Positions 57,725 through 64,000 of a DNA stretch of 64,000 bases are shown here, one piece after another (the first letter of the stretch is position 1; each line of letters opens with the position of its first letter). Below the pieces are notes generated by a model. It was not told where the DNA came from. It saw nothing but the letters and a program-made list of their open reading frames with translations, and ran no database searches. The translations under genes were made by a program, and so were the position numbers. The DNA is from an uncultured Muribaculaceae bacterium (GTDB lineage: Bacteria; Bacteroidota; Bacteroidia; Bacteroidales; Muribaculaceae): assembly GCA_910579035.1 (NCBI GenBank), contig CAJTSR010000007.1, positions 10,807 to 74,806 on the forward strand. The letters are read 5' to 3'.

Positions 57725-60697
57725 ATGGCGAAAACGAAAATAAGTAAAGTAGCAAAAGACCTTAACGTATCGGTGCCGACCGTTATCGAGTTTTTGCGCA
57801 CAAAAAACATCGAAATCGACGACAATCCCAATACCCGGATAGAGGATGAGGTTGTAAACCTCCTTATGGGAGCTTTCAAGAGCGACAAAGACCTTAAGAA
57901 CCGTTCTACCGCTTTCAGCAACGAACGTAAGGAAAGCAAGGTGCGCACCGCTCCCATAGCTCCTGCCGAGCCGGCTCCCGCCCCTGTTGAAGAGGTGAAG
58001 GCCGCCCCCGTGGCCGGGCCCCACATTCTTGGCAAGCTCGAGCTTGACGCCAACGGCAACCCCGTGGTGCGCCGTCCTCAGGAAGCCCCCAAGGCCGAGG
58101 CTCCGAAGCCTGCCGCACCCAAGGCAGAGCCGAAGGTTGAAGAACCTAAGGCAGAAGCTCCCAAGGCAGCTCCCGTAGAAGCCCCCGCTCCCAAGCCTGA
58201 GGCTCCGAAGGCGGAGGCTCCTAAACCCGCAGCCCCGGTTCAGAATGCTCCTAAGCCCGCGGCTCCGAAAGCTGAGGCTCCCAAGGCTCCGGCACCCAAG
58301 CCAGCACAGCCCAAGGCCGAGGCTCCGAAGCCTGCCGCCCCCAAGGAAGAATCCTCCAAGGCCGAAGCTCCGGCTTCTGCAGAACCCGAAGTATTCACTA
58401 TCGAGCGCTCGCAGCCGGCTCCCTCGCTCAACATCGTGGGAAAAATCGACCTCGACGCCATTAACCTTACCACCCGTCCTAAGAAAAAAACGAAAGAAGA
58501 GCGACGCAACGAGCGCAATGCCGGCCGCAACAATGGCGCGCAGGGCGCTGCCTCGGCCGAGGGCGACCGTAAGAAACGCCGCCGTATAGCAGGCAAGGAA
58601 AAGGTAGATATCGAAAAGGCAGGCCGTCAGGCCGCCGGCGACAACCGTCAGGGCGGCAACAATCGCCAAGGCGGCGCGCAGGGTGGCAACAACAACCGTC
58701 AGGGCGGAGGCCAGGGCGGAAACAACCAGCGTCAGGGCGGCAAGAACGACCGCAACCGCCGCCAGCCCGTGCAGCAGCCCGAAGTACATGAAGAGGACGT
58801 ACAGAAGCAGGTTAAGGAAACACTCGCACGCCTTACCTCGAAGGATAAAAACCTCAAGCGCGGCGCCAAGTGGCGCAAGGAGAAGCGCGAGGCCAACGCT
58901 TCGCGTGAACGCGAGGCCATGCAGGCCGAAATGGCAGAAAGCCGCGTGCTGAAAATCACCGAGTTCGTTACAGCCAACGACCTTGCCGTGATGATGGACG
59001 TGCCTGTCAACAACGTAATCGCCACCTGTATGAATATCGGCGTGATGGTGAGCATCAACCAGCGTCTTGACGCCGAAACCATCAACATCGTTGCCGAGGA
59101 ATTCGGATTCTCCACCGAGTATGTTTCTGCCGAGGTTGCCGACGCCATACATCAGGAAGAGGACCGCGAGGAAGACCTCGTGAGCCGTCCGCCGGTAGTG
59201 ACGGTGATGGGCCACGTGGACCACGGCAAGACCTCATTGCTCGACTATATCCGCAAAGCCAACGTTATTGCGGGCGAGGCAGGCGGTATTACCCAGCATA
59301 TAGGCTCGTACAGCGTCAAGCTGTCCGACGGCCGCCATATAACCTTCCTTGACACCCCCGGTCACGAGGCATTTACCGCCATGCGTGCCCGTGGTGCCAA
59401 GGTGACCGACCTTGTGATAATAATTGTTGCGGCCGACGACAACGTGATGCCTCAGACCGTGGAGGCTATCAACCACGCTTCTGCCGCCGGTGTGCCCATA
59501 GTGTTTGCCATCAACAAGATCGACAAGCCCCACGCCAACCCTGACAAAATCAAGGAAGAACTCGCTGCAATGAATTACCTCGTGGAGGAATGGGGCGGCA
59601 AGTACCAGAGCCAGGATATTTCGGCCAAGCAGGGCATCGGTGTCGAAGAACTTATGGAGAAGGTGCTCCTCGAGGCTGAAATGCTCGAGCTGCGCGCCAA
59701 TCCCAAACGTCGCGCCATAGGCACAATCATAGAGTCTACCCTCGACAAGGGCCGCGGATATGTGGCCAACGTGCTTGTGCAGAACGGTACTCTTCGTGTG
59801 GGCGACGTTGTGCTTGCAGGCAACCATTTCGGCAAGGTGAAAGCTATGTTCAACGAGCGCAACCAGCGCATCAAGGAAGCCGGCCCGGCTACTCCCGCGC
59901 TCATACTCGGCCTGAACGGCGCTCCTACCGCAGGCGATACCTTCAACGTGCTTGAAACAGAGCAGGAAGCCCGCGAAATCGCCAACAAGCGCGAGCAGCT
60001 TGCCCGCGAGCAGGGTCTGCGCACTACCAAGATGCTTACTCTCGAGGACATAGGCCGCCGCCGCGCCATAGGCAACTTCCAGGAACTCAATATAATAGTG
60101 AAGGGCGACGTGGACGGCTCGATCGAGGCCCTTTCCGACTCCCTTATCAAGCTTTCGACCGAGGAGATACAGATCAACGTGCTCCACAAGGCTGTGGGCG
60201 AGATTTCAGAGAGCGACGTTACTCTCGCAGCAGCTTCCGATGCCATCATTATCGGCTTCCAGGTGCGTCCGAGCGTTGCAGCCCGCCGTGCCGCCGAGCG
60301 CGATGGCGTGCAGATACGCCTCTACTCTGTAATCTACCAGGCCATAGAGGAAGTGAAGGACGCTATGGCCGGCATGCTTGCTCCCGAAATCAAGGAGGAA
60401 ATCACCGGTACGGCAGAAGTGCTTGAAACATTCCATGTGTCGAAGGTCGGCACAATCGCCGGAGCTCTCGTGCGCGAAGGCAAAATCAAGCGCGGCTGCA
60501 AGGTGCGCCTTATCCGCGAAGGCATTGTGCGCTACACCGGCGAGCTTGGCTCGCTCAAGCGCTTCAAGGACGATGTGAAGGAAGTTATTTCCGGCTATGA
60601 CTGCGGTATCTCCATCGCGGGATACAATGATGTCAAGATCGGCGACCTCATCGAAGGATTCGAGGAGAAGGAAGTGGCCCGCACATCGATTGAATGA
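57725..60697 (+). CDS. infB: Translation initiation factor IF-2
   Basis: A 990-residue GTPase that brings initiator tRNA to the 30S subunit. The N-terminal region (IF2-N helical domain at 1-60) is followed by a Pro/Ala/Lys-rich linker (about residues 120-225) and a Gly/Asn/Gln/Arg-rich tract (about 300-345). The G domain starts near residue 490: G1 GHVDHGKTS, G3 DTPGHEAF, G4 NKIDKP. Domains II to IV follow, ending with DCGISIAGYNDVKIGDLIEGFE. Overlaps folK by 4 bp. Confidence 0.98.
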   Translation: MAKTKISKVAKDLNVSVPTVIEFLRTKNIEIDDNPNTRIEDEVVNLLMGAFKSDKDLKNRSTAFSNERKESKVRTAPIAPAEPAPAPVEEVKAAPVAGPHILGKLELDANGNPVVRRPQEAPKAEAPKPAAPKAEPKVEEPKAEAPKAAPVEAPAPKPEAPKAEAPKPAAPVQNAPKPAAPKAEAPKAPAPKPAQPKAEAPKPAAPKEESSKAEAPASAEPEVFTIERSQPAPSLNIVGKIDLDAINLTTRPKKKTKEERRNERNAGRNNGAQGAASAEGDRKKRRRIAGKEKVDIEKAGRQAAGDNRQGGNNRQGGAQGGNNNRQGGGQGGNNQRQGGKNDRNRRQPVQQPEVHEEDVQKQVKETLARLTSKDKNLKRGAKWRKEKREANASREREAMQAEMAESRVLKITEFVTANDLAVMMDVPVNNVIATCMNIGVMVSINQRLDAETINIVAEEFGFSTEYVSAEVADAIHQEEDREEDLVSRPPVVTVMGHVDHGKTSLLDYIRKANVIAGEAGGITQHIGSYSVKLSDGRHITFLDTPGHEAFTAMRARGAKVTDLVIIIVAADDNVMPQTVEAINHASAAGVPIVFAINKIDKPHANPDKIKEELAAMNYLVEEWGGKYQSQDISAKQGIGVEELMEKVLLEAEMLELRANPKRRAIGTIIESTLDKGRGYVANVLVQNGTLRVGDVVLAGNHFGKVKAMFNERNQRIKEAGPATPALILGLNGAPTAGDTFNVLETEQEAREIANKREQLAREQGLRTTKMLTLEDIGRRRAIGNFQELNIIVKGDVDGSIEALSDSLIKLSTEEIQINVLHKAVGEISESDVTLAAASDAIIIGFQVRPSVAARRAAERDGVQIRLYSVIYQAIEEVKDAMAGMLAPEIKEEITGTAEVLETFHVSKVGTIAGALVREGKIKRGCKVRLIREGIVRYTGELGSLKRFKDDVKEVISGYDCGISIAGYNDVKIGDLIEGFEEKEVARTSIE
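58085..58375 (+). repeat. Internal Pro/Ala/Lys coding repeats of infB
   Basis: Degenerate 12-18-bp units encoding EAPK, PAPK and PAAPK variants (GAGGCTCCGAAG-like) occur about fifteen times in the linker. They lengthen the flexible segment between the N-terminal and G domains. Confidence 0.7.
58624..58760 (+). repeat. Gly/Asn/Gln/Arg coding repeats of infB
   Basis: Several units of CGTCAGGGCGGCAACAAC-type sequence encode NRQGGNN and GGAQGG variants. The composition resembles RGG-type RNA-binding tails. Confidence 0.7.
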
Positions 60698-61197
60698 GTA
60701 CATTATACCTCAACATAGGCTCTAACAGCGGCGACCGCCGGGCTTTTATTGTCCGGGCGGTCGCCGCTCTGCCTTGTGCGTTGAAGCCGTGTTTCGCCGC
60801 TATGCGGGTCAGCACAGAGGTGGAGTCGGAGCCGTGGGGCTATGAGTCGGCGGCACGGTTTATAAACGTGGGTGTGAAGATAGAGCTGCATCACTGCGGG
60901 GTGTGGACGGCGGCGGAGCTTGAACGCCTGCTGTCGGTACTCAAGGAGCTTGAACGCTCCATATCGGCGATGCCGCACCGCGATGCCGGCGGCGGATATT
61001 CCGACCGCGAGCTCGACATAGACATTATAGCGCTCGACGATGTCCGCTACAAGTCGGAATCTCTCGAAATACCGCACCCGCATATGGCCGCCCGCCGCTT
61101 CGTTCTTGCCCCTATGGCAGAACTCGCGCCGGAGTGGCGTCACCCGGCCACTATGCTCACCGCCGCAGAAATGTTATGCCAAGACTACTCCAGATAA
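60694..61197 (+). CDS. folK: 6-hydroxymethyl-dihydropterin pyrophosphokinase
   Basis: A 167-residue folate-pathway enzyme. YLNIGSNSGDRRAFI starts the protein; VSTEVESEPWGYESAARFINVGVKIE and HRDAGGGYSDRELDIDIIALDDV carry the pterin and ATP/Mg2+ contacts (DRELDIDI), then PHPHMAARRFVLAPMAELAPEWRHP. Overlaps infB by 4 bp, and the glycosyltransferase start by 22 bp. Confidence 0.95.
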   Translation: MSTLYLNIGSNSGDRRAFIVRAVAALPCALKPCFAAMRVSTEVESEPWGYESAARFINVGVKIELHHCGVWTAAELERLLSVLKELERSISAMPHRDAGGGYSDRELDIDIIALDDVRYKSESLEIPHPHMAARRFVLAPMAELAPEWRHPATMLTAAEMLCQDYSR

Positions 61198-62375
61198 ACG
61201 TTACGGCCAATCAAGGCTCGCACGGGCGCATAGCCGAGGATATAGGGCTGCTCGCCATGTCGCGTGGCTGGGATAGCTTCATTGCCTATGGGCGGGGGAG
61301 GCCGCGCAGCAGTTCGCAGCTTATTCGGATAGGCTCCAAGGCCGATATGTATGCCCACGGGGCGGAATCACGCCTGCTCGACAACCACGGGCTTGCCTCG
61401 CGAGGAGCCACGCGCCGTCTGGCGAGGATAATCGAGGAGATAGCCCCCGATATTGTGCACCTCCATAATATCCACGGCTACTATGTGAACTATCCCATAC
61501 TGTTCGACTGCCTGCGTCGGCTCGGAGTTCCTGTGGTATGGACTTTTCACGATTGCTGGCCTTTTACTGGCCATTGCGCCAATTTTATGGCCATAGGCTG
61601 CGAGAAGTGGCGGACGGGCTGCGGTTCGTGTCCGAGGCTGTCGGCATATCCGGCTTCTTTGTTTGCCGACAGGTCGGCGGCCAATTTTCAGCTTAAGAAA
61701 GAGGTTTTCACGTCGTTGGGGAGCCGGCTCGCCATAGTGGCAGTGTCGAAGTTCCAGCAGCGATATATCTCAGACTCGTTTTTAGGCTCCTGCGACATCA
61801 GGCAGATTTACAACGGGGTAGATACTGCGGTATTCCGGCCCGTGTGTGAAAAAGACACGGAGCCGCGTATGGTTTTAGGTGTGGCCAACGTGTGGAACCG
61901 TGACAAGGGGTTGGACGATATGATAGCCCTTTCGGAGATGTTGCCGGGCGATATGCGCGTGGTTCTTGCAGGGCTTTCGCCGTCGCAGCTCCGCAGACTT
62001 CCGGCGGGTGTGACAGGCATTGCCCATACGGAGGGAGTGGCCGAGCTTGCGCGCCTTTATTCGAGGGCGACGGTGTTTGTCAACCCGACATGGGAGGACA
62101 ATTTTCCGACTACGAACATAGAGGCTCTTGCCTGCGGCACGCCGGTGATTACTTACCGTACCGGCGGTTCGCCCGAAGCGGTCGATGCGGCTACCGGAAT
62201 GGTGGTGCCGCGAGGCGATTTGGCGGCACTTGCAGGTGCCGTTAAGGAAATAGCATCTTGCAGCACTGAGGCCTTGGGGGAGCAGTGTCGTGCACGCGCG
62301 CTCGCCTTGTATGATAAAAAAGAGCGATATACCGAGTATATCGCCCTTTATGAGGATTTGTTTGGAACATTATAG
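61176..62375 (+). CDS. Glycosyltransferase family 4-like protein
   Basis: A 399-residue GT-B protein. The N-terminal domain has LLQINVTANQGSHGRIAEDIGLLAMSRGWDSFIAYGRG and DIVHLHNIHGYYVNYPILF; the C-terminal donor domain has LGVANVWNRDKGLDDMIALSEMLP and PTWEDNFPTTNIEALACGTPVITYRTGGSPEAV, the EX7E signature region. The cysteine-rich stretch HCANFMAIGCEKWRTGCGSCP typifies a Bacteroidetes subgroup of polysaccharide GTs. I start at 61176 (MPRLLQ); convergent with the SDR gene, overlapping by 6 bp. Confidence 0.9.
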   Translation: MPRLLQINVTANQGSHGRIAEDIGLLAMSRGWDSFIAYGRGRPRSSSQLIRIGSKADMYAHGAESRLLDNHGLASRGATRRLARIIEEIAPDIVHLHNIHGYYVNYPILFDCLRRLGVPVVWTFHDCWPFTGHCANFMAIGCEKWRTGCGSCPRLSAYPASLFADRSAANFQLKKEVFTSLGSRLAIVAVSKFQQRYISDSFLGSCDIRQIYNGVDTAVFRPVCEKDTEPRMVLGVANVWNRDKGLDDMIALSEMLPGDMRVVLAGLSPSQLRRLPAGVTGIAHTEGVAELARLYSRATVFVNPTWEDNFPTTNIEALACGTPVITYRTGGSPEAVDAATGMVVPRGDLAALAGAVKEIASCSTEALGEQCRARALALYDKKERYTEYIALYEDLFGTL

Positions 62376-63107
62376 GGTTAGCTCGATGCGGCGCCATAGC
62401 GAGTCGGGCACCATGCGCCACAGAGCCGTCACCACGGCCCAGCGCGAATCTATGTAGCTTACCCGGCGGCCTCGCAGCATGGCTTTTTCGAGCCTTGGAG
62501 CCACGTAGTCGATGCTCATTTCGAGAGGATAAGTCTTGTGTGCTCCCAGCAGCGGGGTGTCTACGAATCCGGGTCTGATGTCCGTTATGGCGACATTGAC
62601 GTGCTGTTGGTGCGCGAGCTGGTCGATTGCCTGAAGGAAAGTCCACTGGAAGCGCTTCGATGCCGAGTAGGTGGCCGATACCCCTATGCCTTTCATTCCG
62701 GCAACGCTCGTTATGGCGGCTATATGGCCTCGGCGCAGGGTGGCCGTGTCGCGGTAGTATTTGTACGCGGCTGTTATTATGCGGGAGAAGCCTATGACGT
62801 TCGATTGCAGGGTCTGCTCGTCGCGCTCGGCATCGAGGGCCGGGTTGTACCACCCGCAGCCGGCGGCGTAGAGCAGATAGTCCATGCCGTCGATAAGTTC
62901 GATCAGATTATAAAATTTGTCGACGGCATCTTTCTCGGCCACGTCGAAAGCCATATATTCCACACGGTCGGGATATAGCTCCTTTATTTCTTTGAGTCGG
63001 TCTTCGCGCCGTGCCACGATTCCCACGCGCCAGCCGAGGCGGGCGAAGTCGGTAGCCACGCGCATGCCCATGCCTGAGGATGCTCCTATGATTATTATCT
63101 TCTTCAT
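62370..63107 (-). CDS. Short-chain dehydrogenase/reductase
   Basis: A 245-residue classical SDR. The cofactor motif is GASSGMGMRVA (residues 8-18), the NAG equivalent is YAAGCGWYN, and the catalytic triad uses Ser in ITSVAGMKG and Tyr-Lys in ATYSASKRFQW. Substrate unknown. The start overlaps the DUF6048 stop by ATGA, so the genes are coupled. Confidence 0.92.
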   Translation of the reverse strand: MKKIIIIGASSGMGMRVATDFARLGWRVGIVARREDRLKEIKELYPDRVEYMAFDVAEKDAVDKFYNLIELIDGMDYLLYAAGCGWYNPALDAERDEQTLQSNVIGFSRIITAAYKYYRDTATLRRGHIAAITSVAGMKGIGVSATYSASKRFQWTFLQAIDQLAHQQHVNVAITDIRPGFVDTPLLGAHKTYPLEMSIDYVAPRLEKAMLRGRRVSYIDSRWAVVTALWRMVPDSLWRRIELTL

Positions 63108-64000
63108 TGTCCTGATTGTTTAACTTCCGTCTTATTGTCTATAACGGCGGGAGCCTTGGGCTTGTTCAGATGCGACAGCGGGAGGGTGTAGACTATGGAG
63201 AAACTGCCCGTTATGGCGCCTTTGCGGCTGCCGTAGCCCGGTATGTACCACGGGTCGCCGTAGCGTCCGTGGCTCTGGTGGAGAATCTGGTGGTACTTGA
63301 ACGTCCAACCTGCCGATATGGGGCCCCATAGCTTTACACGCAGACCGAGTATCAGTTCGAACCAGCCTGCGGTGGCATTCTGCGAGGGTATGTTGAATTT
63401 CACGCTCTCGTCCCAGTAGGGGGAGTCTACCACCACGTCGTCGACACTGTAGCTGAACGGGGCGAAGCCGTAGCGGGCGCCTGCAAACAGCTGGTAGTCG
63501 GGGTTGGAATTGAACAGGAAATTGTAGTTCGCCCCTATGCGGAAGAATACGCTCATGGGCGAGCGGTAGAAAAACTTGCCGGTAGGGGAGCGGTGCGAGG
63601 CTGAGCCGAGCCCGACCTCCACGATGGGTTTGTACCTGTTGTGGAGCGACAGTTCCACCCATGCGTCGGCAAGGCCGTAATCCTGTCCGAAAGCGCGCAT
63701 CACGGGATCCCATAAGTTTATGCCCACACTGAGGGCGTGGAAGAGCGGGAACTCCATCTTGGGCACGCGGCTTATGGCGGCCGAGTCGGTCCATTCGATG
63801 CCGGTAACTGTGTCGACATAGATAGTCTTTCCCCGGTCGTCGACATACGATACCGATGCCTCGCGGCGCTTGGCGTTGATGCGGGCGGTGTCGGCGCTGG
63901 TTTCGTTGACGGCCTGCGTGGTGGTGGCGGGGTTGTCGACAGGGGTCATGCGGCGTTTGCGCTCCTGCGCCGTTGCCGAGGCGCCCGCAAGCAGCACGGC
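63104..64000 (-). CDS. DUF6048 family outer-membrane-type protein, 5' end missing
   Basis: At least 297 residues, open to the window edge; the first visible residues (LLAGASATAQE) are the end of a signal peptide whose start lies outside, so the gene is partial. The mature part begins with a polar linker and continues with a beta-barrel-like region: KMEFPLFHALSVGINLWDPVMRAFGQDYGLADAWVELSLHNRYKPIVEVGLG and WFELILGLRVKLWGPISAGWTFKYHQILH. These features match the uncharacterised DUF6048 family of Bacteroidetes. Confidence 0.75.
   Translation of the reverse strand, partial: AVLLAGASATAQERKRRMTPVDNPATTTQAVNETSADTARINAKRREASVSYVDDRGKTIYVDTVTGIEWTDSAAISRVPKMEFPLFHALSVGINLWDPVMRAFGQDYGLADAWVELSLHNRYKPIVEVGLGSASHRSPTGKFFYRSPMSVFFRIGANYNFLFNSNPDYQLFAGARYGFAPFSYSVDDVVVDSPYWDESVKFNIPSQNATAGWFELILGLRVKLWGPISAGWTFKYHQILHQSHGRYGDPWYIPGYGSRKGAITGSFSIVYTLPLSHLNKPKAPAVIDNKTEVKQSGQ

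Noticed and set aside
58085..58375. Possible CRISPR-like repeat array
   Set aside because: Units are degenerate, coding and in frame with infB; no spacers of constant size and no cas genes in the window.
57701..59224. 507-codon minus-strand frame over infB
   Set aside because: Its Leu/Gly/Arg repeats are the mirror of the infB Pro/Ala/Lys and Gly/Asn/Gln linkers.

Overview
The window looks like a chromosomal segment of a Bacteroidales bacterium, most likely a gut Muribaculaceae-type organism (the family is an inference). Support: promoters of the Bacteroidetes TAnnTTTG (-7) type with little Shine-Dalgarno signal, a fused SecDF, a PorX-type response regulator, Bacteroidetes-restricted families (DUF4254, DUF4491, DUF4494, DUF6048, PCMD lipoproteins, YfhO), and fairly high GC with two clear AT-rich intrusions. 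Most genes are housekeeping and tightly packed, with many 4-nt ATGA overlaps and overlapping convergent ends.

Layout. 1-5.9 kb: end of an outer-membrane receptor, a ClC channel/antiporter, and an opposed four-gene envelope operon (two paralogous beta-barrels, a PCMD lipoprotein, a porin). 6-15.8 kb: GH43 lipoprotein, O-methyltransferase/epimerase group, secDF, acyl-CoA synthetase, hflX. 15.9-22.3 kb (minus): eight-gene operon cdd-tyrS-DUF2007-DUF4494-yggS-GT2-two serine hydrolases. 22.5-30.4 kb: TPR protein, GH9 enzyme, MATE exporter, ribF group, tRNA-Glu/rpsT/tRNA-Glu, recO. 30.4-37.7 kb: DUF4254-GT9-ruvB, dnaX, proBA. 37.8-45.2 kb: YfhO, fabD, tatAC, symporter, AraC regulator. 45.3-47.7 kb: type II restriction-modification island. 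47.8-64 kb: yqeY, serS, rbfA, permease, radical SAM, porX, tsaE, birA, an orphan AT-rich two-gene cassette, rimP-nusA-infB, folK, glycosyltransferase, SDR and DUF6048 protein.

Most notable: (1) a 338-bp non-coding MITE-like element between dnaX and proB with 34-bp terminal inverted repeats (33/34 identical), plus five dispersed solo ends sharing ACACCCTCT, all outside or at the edges of genes; (2) an Eco47II-like restriction-modification module bounded by an exact 15-bp direct repeat, with a duplicated 32-bp promoter and a methylase carrying an N-terminal helix-turn-helix; (3) a coupled 51-aa/183-aa cassette of unknown function between birA and rimP; (4) octamer and heptamer tandem repeats; (5) promoters abutting start codons, suggesting leaderless mRNAs.
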